Assembly: GCF_000730625.1 (NCBI RefSeq)
Contig: NZ_BBIT01000005.1
Span: 1 to 64,000, forward strand
From: Pseudomonas oryzihabitans NBRC 102199
GTDB taxonomy: Bacteria; Pseudomonadota; Gammaproteobacteria; Pseudomonadales; Pseudomonadaceae
Length of the DNA: 64,000 nt
Direction: 5' to 3'
The notes beneath the pieces are model-generated. The model was not told the origin of the DNA. It searched no databases and was given only the letters and a program-made list of their open reading frames with translations. Below are positions 8,758 to 18,048 of the stretch, in pieces. Positions within the stretch are counted from its first letter, which is position 1. Every line of letters begins with the position of its first letter. The position numbers were made by a program, and so were the translations under genes.

Positions 8758-9246
8758 ATGCGTACCCATCACCAGGCCAGACGCGAGCTGGACAAGATCG
8801 ACCGCAACATCCTGCGCATCCTCCAGGACGATGGCCGCATCTCCTTCACCGAGCTGGGCGAACGGGTGGGGCTGTCCACCACGCCCTGCACCGAGCGCGT
8901 CCGCCGGCTGGAGCGCGAAGGCATCATCCAGGGCTACAACGCCCGCCTCAATCCGCAGCACCTCAAGGCCGGGCTGCTGGTGTTCGTCGAGCTGAGCCTG
9001 GACTACAAGTCCGGCGACACCTTCGAGGAATTCCGCCGCGCCGTGCTCAAGCTGCCCCAGGTGCTGGAATGCCACCTGGTCTCCGGCGAATTCGACTACC
9101 TGGTCAAGGCGCGCATCTCCGAGATGGCCTCCTACCGCAAGCTGCTGGGCGACATCCTGCTCAAGCTGCCCCATGTGCGCGAATCTAAGAGCTACATCGT
9201 GATGGAGGAGATCAAGGAGACCCTGAGCCTGCCGGTGCCGGACTGA
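8758..9246 (+). CDS. lrp: Leucine-responsive regulatory protein Lrp (DadR-type)
   Basis: 162 residues from ATG 8758; an in-frame upstream start at 8740 would add six residues not expected in the family. An AsnC/Lrp helix-turn-helix fills residues 9-65 (DKIDRNILRILQDDGR, then TTPCTERVRRLEREG), followed by the RAM ligand-binding domain. It senses alanine or leucine and controls the divergent dadA operon. The near-invariant sequence makes the assignment secure. Confidence 0.95.
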   Translation: MRTHHQARRELDKIDRNILRILQDDGRISFTELGERVGLSTTPCTERVRRLEREGIIQGYNARLNPQHLKAGLLVFVELSLDYKSGDTFEEFRRAVLKLPQVLECHLVSGEFDYLVKARISEMASYRKLLGDILLKLPHVRESKSYIVMEEIKETLSLPVPD

Positions 9247-9313
9247 CGGCTGGCGAGCCCGGGGATCACCGTCTAGGCTGCGGGTTTTGCATCGACAGCC
9301 AAGGAGGCCGCCC

Positions 9314-10123
9314 ATGGATCCCCACCAGCGTCAGTTCATCACCGCCGCCAATCGCCAAGCCTGGGAGGTGTCGGCGCCGCTGCATGCCCAGGGCGAGGAC
9401 TGGCAGCGCCTGCTGGAACAGGCTCGCCAACCCGGCTTCTCGGTCCTCGATGCCTGCCTGACCGCCACCCTCACCGCACTGGACATCCGCGGCCTGAGTT
9501 GCGCCCAGGTCGGCTGCAACAACGCCCGCGAACTGCTTTCCCTGGCGGCCTTCGGCGCCCGGCCCGCCCTGGGCATCGACCAGTCGCCGGCCTTTCTCGC
9601 CCAGGGCGAGCAGCTGGCCAAAGCCGCGGGCCTGGCGCCGCGACTGGTGGCCGCCGACATCTATGCCCTGCCCGCCGGGCTCGGCCAGCACGACTTGGTG
9701 CTGATCACCATCGGCGTGCTGAACTGGATGCCGGACCTGCCGGCCTTCTTCGCCGCGGTGCAGAGCCTGCTGGCACCGGGCGGACGTCTGGTGATCTACG
9801 AGACCCATCCCTTCCTGGAAGTCTTCGAGCCCCATGCGGACCAGCCGCTGGTGCCGCGCTACAGCTACTTCCGCCGCGAGCCGCTGGTCAGCGCGGACCT
9901 CATCACCTACGACGGCCTGGATCACGGCCAGGGCGCGCCGAGCTACTGGCATATCCATACCCTGGGGGCCATCGTCACCGCCTGCCTGGACGCCGGCCTG
10001 AGCTTGCAACGGCTGGAAGAGCATCCGCACTCCAATCGCGAGGCCGACTATGACGGCTACATCGGCCAGACCGCCCAGTTGCCGATGAGCTTTACCCTGG
10101 TCGCCCAACGCCCGACGGCTTAG
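9314..10123 (+). CDS. Class I SAM-dependent methyltransferase
   Basis: 269 residues from ATG 9314, with AAGGAGG 6 bases upstream. The Rossmann-type SAM pocket is seen as AQVGCNNARELLSLAAFGA and LGIDQSPAFL (motif I and the acidic end of strand 2), then LVLITIGVLNWMPDL and LLAPGGRLVIYETHP. The substrate is unknown. It lies between lrp and the pauB4-like oxidase but is followed by a 140-bp inverted-repeat element, so it is probably not in an operon with the oxidase. Confidence 0.8.
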   Translation: MDPHQRQFITAANRQAWEVSAPLHAQGEDWQRLLEQARQPGFSVLDACLTATLTALDIRGLSCAQVGCNNARELLSLAAFGARPALGIDQSPAFLAQGEQLAKAAGLAPRLVAADIYALPAGLGQHDLVLITIGVLNWMPDLPAFFAAVQSLLAPGGRLVIYETHPFLEVFEPHADQPLVPRYSYFRREPLVSADLITYDGLDHGQGAPSYWHIHTLGAIVTACLDAGLSLQRLEEHPHSNREADYDGYIGQTAQLPMSFTLVAQRPTA

Positions 10124-10262
10124 AACCTATTCAAAGTCAGCTGCGCGTCGGCCAAACCGCGTCGAACAGACTTTCGGAATGCTCATTTACTCTGTGTAAA
10201 CTCCGCTTCCTCAAGTCTGTTCTCCTTGTCTGGCTCTAGCTCGCAAGACTTTGAACAGGCTC
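10123..10262. mobile_element. MITE-like inverted-repeat element, 140 bp
   Basis: The segment is bounded by 16-bp imperfect terminal inverted repeats, GAACCTATTCAAAGTC and GACTTTGAACAGGCTC (14 of 16 match when one is complemented). It contains no open frame of note. Its left end falls on the last base of the methyltransferase stop codon, as if the element landed just at the gene end. Non-coding with terminal repeats suggests a miniature inverted-repeat element mobilised in trans; I saw no second copy here and no certain target duplication. Confidence 0.5.
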
Positions 10263-10296
10263 TCGTCCCTTTCGCCTGCTAAATCAGACGCCGCCT

Positions 10297-11577
10297 ATGC
10301 AGCCCCACGCGCCTTCCTATTACGCCGCCACCGCCAATCTGGACCTGGACTTTCCGCCCCTGGAGGGCGAGGTCCAGGCGGATGTCTGCGTGGTCGGCGG
10401 GGGCTTTTCCGGGCTCAATACCGCCCTGGAGCTGGCCGAGCGGGGCGCCCGGGTGGTGCTGCTGGAAGCCCGCCGCATCGGCTGGGGCGCCAGCGGCCGC
10501 AACGGTGGTCAGCTGATCCGTGGCGTCGGCCATGACGTCGAGCAATTCGAGTCGGTCATAGGTGCCGAAGGGGTACGCGAACTCAAGCGGCTGGGCTTCG
10601 AGGCGGTGGATCGGGTACGCCAGCGCATCGCCCGCCACGGCATCGACTGCGCGCTCACCTGGGGCTTCGCCGACCTGGCCAACAAGCCGCGCCACTGGCG
10701 GCACCTGCAGGAAGAGCATGCCGCGCTGCAGGCGCTGGGTTACCCCCATCCGCTGCGACTGGTGCCCAAGGCCCGCCTGGCGGAGGTGGTGGGTTCCGAG
10801 CGCTACCAGGGTGCTCTGATCGACGAGGGCTCCGGCCACCTGCATCCGCTCAACCTGGCCCTTGGCGAAGCCGCCGCGGCGCGGGCGCTGGGCGTGCAGC
10901 TGCACGAAGACAGCCAGGTCACCCGCCTGGAATACGGCCCCCGGGTGCGCGTCCACACTGCCCGCGGCCGGGTCAGCGCCGACACCCTGGTGCTCTGCTG
11001 CAACGCCTATATCGACGACCTGCAACCCGACCTCGCCGCCCAGGTCCTGCCGGCCGGCAGCTATGTGATCGCCACCGAGCCGCTCTCCGCCGAGCGCGCC
11101 GCGCGGCTGCTGCCGGGCAATCGCGCGGTCTGCGACCAGAACGTGGCGGTGGACTACTTCCGCCTCTCCGCCGACCGCCGCCTGCTGTTCGGCGGCGCCT
11201 GCCACTATTCCGGGCGCGATCCCCGGGACATCGCCGGCTACATGAGGCCGAAGATGCTGGAGGTCTTCCCCGAACTGGTGGATGTGCGGGTGGACTACGC
11301 CTGGGGCGGCATGATCGGCATCGGCGCCAATCGCCTGCCGCAGATCGGTCGGCTGCGCGAGCACCCCAACGTCTTCCATGCCCAGGCCTATGCCGGTCAT
11401 GGGGTCAACGCCACCCACCTGGCCGGTCACCTGCTGGCCGAGGCCATCCTGGCCCAGTCGGCCGGTTTCGACCTCTTCGCCCGGGTGCCCCATGCGCGCT
11501 TTCCCGGCGGTCGCCACCTGAGGTCGCCGCTGCTGGCCCTGGGCATGCTCTGGTATCGCCTCAAGGACAGCCTGTGA
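10297..11577 (+). CDS. pauB4: FAD-dependent amine oxidase, PauB/PuuB-like (gamma-glutamylputrescine oxidase)
   Basis: 426 residues of the DAO family. The FAD-binding motif is VCVVGGGFSGLNTALELAERGARVVLLEA near residues 28-56, followed by GWGASGRNGGQ and late AQAYAGHGVN, typical of gamma-glutamylputrescine oxidoreductases. It would oxidise gamma-glutamylated polyamines to an aldehyde, H2O2 and ammonia. The symbol comes from its position next to lrp, as recalled for pauB4 in P. aeruginosa; puuB is the E. coli equivalent. The next gene overlaps its stop codon by 4 bases. Confidence 0.75.
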   Translation: MQPHAPSYYAATANLDLDFPPLEGEVQADVCVVGGGFSGLNTALELAERGARVVLLEARRIGWGASGRNGGQLIRGVGHDVEQFESVIGAEGVRELKRLGFEAVDRVRQRIARHGIDCALTWGFADLANKPRHWRHLQEEHAALQALGYPHPLRLVPKARLAEVVGSERYQGALIDEGSGHLHPLNLALGEAAAARALGVQLHEDSQVTRLEYGPRVRVHTARGRVSADTLVLCCNAYIDDLQPDLAAQVLPAGSYVIATEPLSAERAARLLPGNRAVCDQNVAVDYFRLSADRRLLFGGACHYSGRDPRDIAGYMRPKMLEVFPELVDVRVDYAWGGMIGIGANRLPQIGRLREHPNVFHAQAYAGHGVNATHLAGHLLAEAILAQSAGFDLFARVPHARFPGGRHLRSPLLALGMLWYRLKDSL

Positions 11578-13124
11578 TCCGCCTGCTCGTCCCCCTGCTG
11601 CTGGCGCTGCTAGCCGGCTGCGCCACGTCGATTCCGCGCCACGCCTCCCAGGTGCTGCCGGTCGCCGGCACCGCCCTGGACAGCCAGGTGCGCGCCGCCG
11701 GCGCCGCCCATCCGGGTCTGTCGGGACTGCGCCTGCTGGAAACCAGCACCGACGCCTTCACCGCCCGCGCCGAGCTGATCCGCAAGGCCCAGCGCAGCCT
11801 GGACATCCAGTACTACATCGTCCACGACGGCCTGACCACCCGACTGCTGGTCAACGAACTGCTCAAGGCGGCGGATCGCGGCGTACGCATCCGCTTCCTC
11901 ATCGACGACACCAGCAGCGACGGCAACGACTACCAGATCGCCGTGCTGGCGGCCCATCCCAATGTGCAGATCCGCGTCTTCAATCCGCTGCACCTGGGTC
12001 GCAGCACCGGTCCGACCCGGGCCCTGGGCCGGCTGGTGGATCTCAACCACCAGCACCGCCGCATGCACAACAAGCTGTGGCTGGCCGACGACAGCGTGGC
12101 CATCGTCGGCGGACGCAACCTGGGCGACGAATACTTCGATGCCCGCCCGGAGATGAATTTCACCGATCTCGACCTGCTCGCCGCCGGTCCGGTGGCGCGC
12201 CAGCTGGGCACCAGCTTCGACCAGTACTGGAACAGTCCGCTGAGCCAGCCGGCCCGGCGACTGCGCTGGTTCGCCCCCTCACCCACCGCCCTGGTGCGGC
12301 TGCGCGCGCGGCTGCATCACTACCTCGACAGCGAACGCACCCGCGACCTGGCGCTGTACAACCGCCTGCGGCGCTACGCCACCGCGCCCCAGCTCGACGG
12401 CTGGCTGCAGGAGCTGACCTGGGCCCACGCCCAGGCGTTCTGGGATGCGCCGCGCAAGGTCTTGGCCGAGGACGAACCGGACTGGCAGCTGCTGCTCACC
12501 CATCAGCTGCAACCGACCCTGGACGGCGCCCAGCACGAACTGCTGCTGGTCTCTTCCTACTTCGTGCCGATGAATCAGGGGGTCGCCTACCTGGGCGGCC
12601 TGGCCGCCCGCGGCGTCGATGTGCGGGTGCTGACCAACGCCCTGGAAGCCACCGACGTGCCCGCCGTGCACGCCGGCTACGCGCCTTATCGCGCGGCGCT
12701 GCTGGCCCAGGGGGTCAGGCTCTATGAGTTGCGCGCCCGCCCGGACCAGAAGCGATCCGCGCTGCCCTACAGCTTTGGCGAATCCGAATCCAGTCTGCAC
12801 AGCAAGGCCATGGCCATCGACGGACGCTGGTCCTTTATCGGCTCCTTCAACTTCGATCCGCGCTCGGTGCTGTGGAATACCGAGGTCGGCATCCTGGTGG
12901 ACAGCCCGGTCCTCACCGGCCGCCTGCGCCAGCTGATGCTGCAGGGCATGGACCCGAGCGTCTCCTACGCCGTCAAGCGCGTCGAGGATCGCGGGCAGGT
13001 ACGGCTGGAGTGGGTCAGCGAACGCGACGGCCAGCCGCGGGTGCTGCACCACGAACCCGGCAGCGCCTGGCGCCGCTTCAACGCCTGGGTGGTCAAGGCG
13101 GTGGGGTTGGAGCGGATGCTCTAG
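11574..13124 (+). CDS. Phospholipase D-family lipoprotein (cardiolipin synthase-like)
   Basis: 516 residues from GTG 11574, whose GTGA overlaps the oxidase stop codon, so translation is coupled. The N-terminus is a lipobox signal (LLALLAGC, acylated C16). Two HKD catalytic motifs are intact: H165, K167, D172 in MHNKLWLAD, and H409, K411, D416 in LHSKAMAID. Two-HKD PLD enzymes act as phosphatidyltransferases or hydrolases on phospholipids; this exported form is related to ClsC-type enzymes. Its link to polyamine oxidation is unexplained. Confidence 0.8.
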   Translation: MIRLLVPLLLALLAGCATSIPRHASQVLPVAGTALDSQVRAAGAAHPGLSGLRLLETSTDAFTARAELIRKAQRSLDIQYYIVHDGLTTRLLVNELLKAADRGVRIRFLIDDTSSDGNDYQIAVLAAHPNVQIRVFNPLHLGRSTGPTRALGRLVDLNHQHRRMHNKLWLADDSVAIVGGRNLGDEYFDARPEMNFTDLDLLAAGPVARQLGTSFDQYWNSPLSQPARRLRWFAPSPTALVRLRARLHHYLDSERTRDLALYNRLRRYATAPQLDGWLQELTWAHAQAFWDAPRKVLAEDEPDWQLLLTHQLQPTLDGAQHELLLVSSYFVPMNQGVAYLGGLAARGVDVRVLTNALEATDVPAVHAGYAPYRAALLAQGVRLYELRARPDQKRSALPYSFGESESSLHSKAMAIDGRWSFIGSFNFDPRSVLWNTEVGILVDSPVLTGRLRQLMLQGMDPSVSYAVKRVEDRGQVRLEWVSERDGQPRVLHHEPGSAWRRFNAWVVKAVGLERML

Positions 13125-13130
13125 GCTTCG

Positions 13131-13165
13131 CCCTCACCCCAACCCTCTCCCGGGGGGAGAGGGGG
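13131..13165. repeat. CCCTCACCCC-type palindromic repeat
   Basis: A further member of the family at 1-117, located a few bases after the PLD-lipoprotein stop codon, where its hairpin would cap the transcript. Confidence 0.85.
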
Positions 13166-13170
13166 TTAGC

Positions 13171-13271
13171 TCGCAGGTTGGGTTGAGACGGCTCCACCGT
13201 CGAAGCCCAGCAACCACCACCGTGCCAGTCCCGTTGGGCTTCGCTGGCGCTCCAGCCCAACCTGCGACTCC
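13171..13271. repeat. Long imperfect inverted repeat (GTTGGGCTTCGC-type)
   Basis: The segment starts with CGCAGGTTGGG and ends with CCCAACCTGCG, and contains the inner block GTTGGGCTTCGCTGGCGCTC. This looks like a second class of dispersed intergenic palindrome, different from the two other families here. No reading frame was seen in the gap before bioB. Confidence 0.6.
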
Positions 13272-13403
13272 ATCAATCTCCCTGCGAAAAATCCGGCAAT
13301 TGCTCATTTTATGAGCAGTAGTCGACCAGGACTTCGGCTAAGGTCGACCGCATTCATCGGCCCCGCTCCGGCACCCGGCCGTCCTATGCATCGAGGATCT
13401 CAC

Positions 13404-14453
13404 ATGAGCGCTACCGCCCTGCGTCACGACTGGACTCTCGCCGAAGTCCGCGCCCTGTTCCAGCAGCCCTTCAACGACCTGCTGTTCCAGGCCCAGGGCG
13501 TGCATCGCCAGCACTTCGATCCCAATCGCGTGCAGGTCTCCACCCTGCTGTCGATCAAGACCGGCGCCTGCCCGGAAGACTGCAAGTACTGCCCCCAGTC
13601 CGGCCACTACAACACCGGCCTGGAAAAGGAAAAGCTGATGGAGGTGCAGAAGGTGCTGGAGGCGGCCGCCGAGGCCAAGGCCATCGGCTCCACCCGTTTC
13701 TGCATGGGCGCCGCCTGGAAGCATCCCTCCGCCAAGGACATGCCCTACGTGCTGCAGATGGTGCAGGGCGTGAAGGCCCTGGGCCTGGAGACCTGCATGA
13801 CCCTCGGCCGCCTGGACCAGGAGCAGACCCGCGCCCTGGCCGACGCCGGCCTGGACTACTACAACCACAACCTGGACACCTCGCCGGAGTTCTACGGCAA
13901 CATCATCACCACCCGCACCTACGGCGAGCGCCTGCAGACCCTGGCCTACGTTCGTGAAGCCGGGATGAAGATCTGCTCCGGCGGCATCCTCGGCATGGGC
14001 GAGTCGGTGGACGACCGTGCCGGCCTGCTGATCCAGCTGGCCAACCTGCCCGAGCACCCCGAGTCGGTGCCGATCAACATGCTGGTCAAGGTCCAGGGCA
14101 CCCCGCTGGCCGAGGAAAAGGACGTCGATCCCTTCGACTTCATCCGCACCCTGGCGGTGGCGCGCATCCTCATGCCCAAGTCCCATGTGCGCCTGTCCGC
14201 CGGTCGCGAGCAGATGAACGAGCAGATGCAGTCCCTGGCCTTCCTGGCCGGCGCCAACTCCATCTTCTACGGCGAGAAGCTGCTGACCACCGGCAATCCC
14301 CAGGCCGACAAGGACATGCAGCTGTTCGCCCGCCTCGGCATCCAGCCCGAAGCCCGCGAAGAGCACGCCGACGAGGTGCACCAGGCCGCCATCGAGCAGG
14401 CCCTGGTGGAGCAGCGCAACGGCGAACTCTTCTACGACGCCGCCACCGCCTGA
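13404..14453 (+). CDS. bioB: Biotin synthase
   Basis: 349 residues from ATG 13404 (GAGG 8 bases upstream); upstream in-frame codons are not conserved-looking. Radical-SAM enzyme that inserts sulfur into dethiobiotin. The CxxxCxxC cluster ligands are C56, C60 and C63 (ACPEDCKYC), and [12 protein letters not shown] is the family's substrate-binding block. First gene of the biotin set bioB-F-H-C-D, although a 137-bp gap with two palindromic repeats separates it from bioF. Confidence 0.97.
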   Translation: MSATALRHDWTLAEVRALFQQPFNDLLFQAQGVHRQHFDPNRVQVSTLLSIKTGACPEDCKYCPQSGHYNTGLEKEKLMEVQKVLEAAAEAKAIGSTRFCMGAAWKHPSAKDMPYVLQMVQGVKALGLETCMTLGRLDQEQTRALADAGLDYYNHNLDTSPEFYGNIITTRTYGERLQTLAYVREAGMKICSGGILGMGESVDDRAGLLIQLANLPEHPESVPINMLVKVQGTPLAEEKDVDPFDFIRTLAVARILMPKSHVRLSAGREQMNEQMQSLAFLAGANSIFYGEKLLTTGNPQADKDMQLFARLGIQPEAREEHADEVHQAAIEQALVEQRNGELFYDAATA

Positions 14454-14464
14454 CCCCTGCCGTT

Positions 14465-14498
14465 CCCCTCTCCCCCTGGGAGAGGGCCGGGGTGAGGG
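14465..14498. repeat. CCCTCACCCC-type palindromic repeat, first of two between bioB and bioF
   Basis: Hairpin repeat (CCCCTCTCCCCCTGGGAGAG then GGGTGAGGG arm) starting 12 bases after the bioB stop codon. Confidence 0.85.
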
Positions 14499-14530
14499 TA
14501 AACCACCGCCCAACCCGCGCTCCAGACCAC

Positions 14531-14554
14531 CCCCTCTCCCCTCGCGAGAGGGCT
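14531..14554. repeat. CCCTCACCCC-type palindromic repeat, second of two between bioB and bioF
   Basis: Same family and same orientation as the copy 66 bases upstream (CCCCTCTCCC...GAGAGGG, then GGGGTGAGGG). It ends about 36 bases before the bioF start. Confidence 0.8.
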
Positions 14555-14590
14555 GGGGTGAGGGGCCTTCCAACGCTACCGAGACTCCCC

Positions 14591-15766
14591 ATGGCCTTCG
14601 ACCTCGCCGCCCGCCTGGCCCAGCGTCACGCCGAGCACCTCTATCGGCGCCGCCCTTTGCTGGAAGCGCCCCAGGGGCCCGAGGTGGTGGTGGATGGCGA
14701 GTCCCTGCTGGCCTTCTGCAGCAACGACTACCTGGGCCTGGCCAATCATCCCCAGGTGATCGCCGCCCTGCGCGCGGGCGCCGAGCGCTGGGGCGTGGGC
14801 GGCGGCGCCTCGCACCTGGTGATCGGCCACAGCGGTCCGCATCACCAGGTCGAAGAAGCCCTGGCCGACCTCACCGGGCGGCCACGCGCCCTGCTGTTCT
14901 CCACCGGCTACATGGCCAACCTGGCAGCCATCACCGCCCTGGTCGGGCGTGGCGACACCGTGCTGGAAGACCGCCTCAACCATGCCTCCCTGCTCGACGC
15001 CGGTCTGCTCAGCGGCGCGCGCTTCGGCCGCTATCTGCACAACGATCCGGCCAGCCTGGCCACGCGCCTGGCCAAGGCCGAGGGCGACACCCTGGTGGTC
15101 ACCGACGGCGTCTTCAGCATGGACGGCGATCTGGCCGCCCTGCCCGAGCTCTGCGAGGTCGCCCAGCGCCATGGCGCCTGGACCCTGGTGGACGATGCCC
15201 ACGGCATCGGCACCCTGGGCGCCAGCGGCGGCGGCATCGTCGAGCACTTCGGCCTGGACCAGGGCCAGGTCCCGGTGCTGGTCGGCACCCTGGGCAAGGC
15301 CTGCGGCACCGCCGGGGCCTTTGTCGCCGGCAGCGAGGAACTGATCGAGACGCTGATCCAGTTCGCCCGCCCCTATATCTACACCACCAGCCAGCCGCCG
15401 GCGGTGGCCTGCGCCACCCTCGCCGCCCTGCAGCTCGTCCGTGAGGAGGGCTGGCGCCGTGAGCTTCTGCACACTTTGATCCAGAGATTCCGCAGGGGCG
15501 CGACGGCCCTCGGCCTGGACCTTATGCTCAGCGCCACGCCGATCCAGCCGATCCTGGTCGGCGACAGCGCGCGCGCCCTCGCACTCTCCGCCGCCCTGCG
15601 CCGACGCGGGATCCTGGTCACCGCCATCCGACCGCCCACCGTACCGGCCGGCAGTGCCCGCCTGCGGGTGACCCTGACGGCGGCCCATCGCGAAGCGCAC
15701 GTGGACCTCTTGCTCGACGCTCTGGCCCAGGCCATGGCCGAATTACCGCCTGACGCGGATAAGTGA
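14591..15766 (+). CDS. bioF: 8-amino-7-oxononanoate synthase
   Basis: 391 residues from ATG 14591; the frame extends upstream into the repeat region, but the protein family starts at [14 protein letters not shown] enzyme that condenses pimeloyl-ACP with alanine. Marks: [24 protein letters not shown] and the PLP-lysine site [13 protein letters not shown]. It is followed 7 bases later by bioH. Only a weak ribosome site (GAGA) is seen. Confidence 0.96.
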   Translation: MAFDLAARLAQRHAEHLYRRRPLLEAPQGPEVVVDGESLLAFCSNDYLGLANHPQVIAALRAGAERWGVGGGASHLVIGHSGPHHQVEEALADLTGRPRALLFSTGYMANLAAITALVGRGDTVLEDRLNHASLLDAGLLSGARFGRYLHNDPASLATRLAKAEGDTLVVTDGVFSMDGDLAALPELCEVAQRHGAWTLVDDAHGIGTLGASGGGIVEHFGLDQGQVPVLVGTLGKACGTAGAFVAGSEELIETLIQFARPYIYTTSQPPAVACATLAALQLVREEGWRRELLHTLIQRFRRGATALGLDLMLSATPIQPILVGDSARALALSAALRRRGILVTAIRPPTVPAGSARLRVTLTAAHREAHVDLLLDALAQAMAELPPDADK

Positions 15767-15773
15767 CCGACCA

Positions 15774-16499
15774 ATGCGCGATACCCTGATCTTGCTGCCC
15801 GGCTGGGGCCTGGGCAGTGCTCCGCTGGAGCCCCTGCGTGACGAACTCGTCGAGCAGGCACCCTTTCTCGACGTGCTGATCGAGCCGCTGCCGGCCCTGG
15901 CCGACACCCAGGACTGGTTCACCGACCTGGAAGCCCGCATCGCCGAAGGCGGCTGGCTGGCCGGCTGGTCGCTGGGCGGCATGCTCGCCAGCGAATTCAC
16001 CCTGCGCCGCCCCCAGGGCGTGCACGGTCTCATCACCCTGGCCAGCAATCCCTGCTTCGTCGCCCGCGCCGGCTGGCAGACCGCCATGGCGCGCAGCGTC
16101 TTCACCGACTTCTTCGAGGCCTGCTCGCTGGACGCCGAGCAGACCCTCAGGCGCTTCACCCTGCTGGTGGCCCAGGGCGCCCGCGACAGCCGCACCCTCG
16201 CCCGCCAGTTGCAGGTGACCCTGCCGGAGATCGAGCCCGAGGTGGTCATCGCCGGCCTGGAGTTGCTGGCACGCCTGGACACCCGCGCCGCCCTGCAGGC
16301 CTTCAGCGGTCCCCAGCTGCACCTGTTCGGCGCCCACGACGCCCTGGTGCCGGCCGCGGCGGCCCAGGCCCTGCGCGACGAGCTGCCCAATGCCCAGGTC
16401 GAGGTCCTGGAGCACGCCAGCCATGGCCTGCCCCTGGAACGCCCGGACGAGGTGGCCACCCGTATCCGTGAATTCATCTATGCAGGACGCGATGGCTGA
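15774..16499 (+). CDS. bioH: Pimeloyl-ACP methyl ester carboxylesterase
   Basis: 241 residues, alpha/beta hydrolase. The triad is S66 in GWSLGG, D189 in GAHDALVP and H217 in ASHGLP; the oxyanion region is LLPGWGLGS. BioH releases methanol from pimeloyl-ACP methyl ester, ending the pimelate stage started by BioC, its neighbour. Its 3' end overlaps the bioC start by 8 bases. Confidence 0.94.
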   Translation: MRDTLILLPGWGLGSAPLEPLRDELVEQAPFLDVLIEPLPALADTQDWFTDLEARIAEGGWLAGWSLGGMLASEFTLRRPQGVHGLITLASNPCFVARAGWQTAMARSVFTDFFEACSLDAEQTLRRFTLLVAQGARDSRTLARQLQVTLPEIEPEVVIAGLELLARLDTRAALQAFSGPQLHLFGAHDALVPAAAAQALRDELPNAQVEVLEHASHGLPLERPDEVATRIREFIYAGRDG

Positions 16500-17295
16500 C
16501 GTATTGCCCGACAAGCGCCAGGTGGCGCTGTCCTTTTCCCGCGCCGCCGCGCAGTACGACGGCGCCGCCCTGCTGCAACGCCGGGTCGCCGATGGCCTGC
16601 TCGCCCGGCTACACGCTCTAGACAAGCAAGTCTGGCTTGACCCGCAACGCTGGCTGGACCTGGGCAGTGGCACCGGCTATTGCAGCCGCGCCCTGGCCCG
16701 CCGTTATCCGCAGGCCGAAGGCCTGGCCCTGGACCTGGCACCCGGCATGCTCCGCCACGCCCGCGCCCAGGGCGCCGGTGCCCGGCACTACCTCACCGCC
16801 GATGCCGAACGCCTGCCGCTGCGCGCGGAGAGCTGCGATCTCATCGTCTCCAGCCTGGCCCTGCAGTGGTGCCCGGATCTGCCCAGGGTGCTCGCCGAGG
16901 CGCGGCGCATCCTGCGCCCGGGTGGCGTGCTGGCCTTCAGCAGCCTGGTCGCCGGCACCCTCGACGAACTGCGCCAGAGCTGGGCCCGGGTGGACGACCA
17001 GGTGCACGTCAATCGCTTCCGCCCCCAGACGGCCTATGTCGCCGCCGCCCAGGCCAGCGGCCTGCAGCGGCTGACGCTGGAGGTCGCGCCCGAGCGGCTG
17101 CACTTCCCCGATCTGCGCGCCCTGACCCAGCACCTCAAGGCCATCGGCGCCCACAACCTCAACCAGGGACGTCCCCAGGGCCTCACCGGTCGCCAGCGCC
17201 TGGCCGCCTTCACCCAGGCCTACGAGAGCCTGCGCGAGCCCACCGGCCTGCCCGCCACCTACCAGGTGATCCACGTCCTGCTGCGCAAGGAATGA
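16492..17295 (+). CDS. bioC: Malonyl-ACP O-methyltransferase
   Basis: 267 residues from ATG 16492, overlapping bioH by 8 bases; an in-frame ATG at 16480 is an alternative. SAM-binding motif [17 protein letters not shown] around residues 52-68, then [14 protein letters not shown] and [12 protein letters not shown], which are BioC signatures. It methylates malonyl-ACP so that fatty acid synthesis can extend it to pimelate. Its TGA overlaps an ATG (ATGA) just before bioD. Confidence 0.94.
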   Translation: MADVLPDKRQVALSFSRAAAQYDGAALLQRRVADGLLARLHALDKQVWLDPQRWLDLGSGTGYCSRALARRYPQAEGLALDLAPGMLRHARAQGAGARHYLTADAERLPLRAESCDLIVSSLALQWCPDLPRVLAEARRILRPGGVLAFSSLVAGTLDELRQSWARVDDQVHVNRFRPQTAYVAAAQASGLQRLTLEVAPERLHFPDLRALTQHLKAIGAHNLNQGRPQGLTGRQRLAAFTQAYESLREPTGLPATYQVIHVLLRKE

Positions 17296-17300
17296 CCCCC

Positions 17301-17972
17301 ATGTCCGCCTACTTCGTCACCGGCACCGACACCGAGATCGGCAAGACCACCATCGCCGCCGGCCTGCTGCACCGGGCCCGGCTGCAGGGTCTCGCCACCG
17401 CCGGGGTCAAGCCGGTGGCCTCCGGCTGCGAACGGACCGCCGCGGGCCTGCGCAACGGCGACGCCCTGGCCCTGCTCGGCGAGACCTCGCTGCCGCTCGA
17501 CTACACCGACATCAATCCCATCGCCCTGGAACCCGCCATCGCCCCGCATCTGGCAGCCCGCGAAGCCGGCATCGACCTCAGCGTCGCCGCCCTGGCCGCC
17601 CCGGTGCGGCGGATCCTGGCGCTGCAGGCCGACTTCACCCTGGTGGAAGGCGCCGGCGGCTGGCGCGTGCCCCTGGCCGGCCGGGAGTCCTTGTCCGATC
17701 TGGCCCGCGAGCTGGGTCTGCCGGTCGTCCTGGTGGTGGGCGTGCGCCTGGGCTGCATCAACCACGCCCTGCTCAGCGCCGAGGCCATCCTCGCCGACGG
17801 CCTGACCCTGGCCGGCTGGGTGGCCAACCTGGTGGCACCGGCCACCCTGCGCCTGGACGACAACCTGGCCACCCTGCACGAACGCCTGCCGGCGCCCTGC
17901 CTGGGCACGGTGCCGTACCTGGCCGCGGCCACGCCGGCGGCGGTCGCCGCGCACCTGCGCCTGCCCGGCTGA
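17301..17972 (+). CDS. bioD: Dethiobiotin synthetase
   Basis: 223 residues from ATG 17301; this start has AAGGA 9 bases upstream, whereas the ATG at 17292 that overlaps the bioC stop has it too close. ATP-dependent ring closure of diaminopelargonate to dethiobiotin. The P-loop GTDTEIGKTT and the VKPVASG and VEGAGGWRVP motifs are all present. Last gene of the biotin cluster; bioA is not in the window. Confidence 0.95.
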   Translation: MSAYFVTGTDTEIGKTTIAAGLLHRARLQGLATAGVKPVASGCERTAAGLRNGDALALLGETSLPLDYTDINPIALEPAIAPHLAAREAGIDLSVAALAAPVRRILALQADFTLVEGAGGWRVPLAGRESLSDLARELGLPVVLVVGVRLGCINHALLSAEAILADGLTLAGWVANLVAPATLRLDDNLATLHERLPAPCLGTVPYLAAATPAAVAAHLRLPG

Positions 17973-18048
17973 TATCAGTCTTTCGGGCGATGGCCGGTGG
18001 GCCAGGCCGGCGGCAGACTGCCCTGTCTGCCGCTGCCGGATCGCCCGA

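Noticed and set aside
14170-14592. Frames through the bioB-bioF gap
   Set aside because: Their sequence comes from two hairpin repeats read through; no conserved feature.
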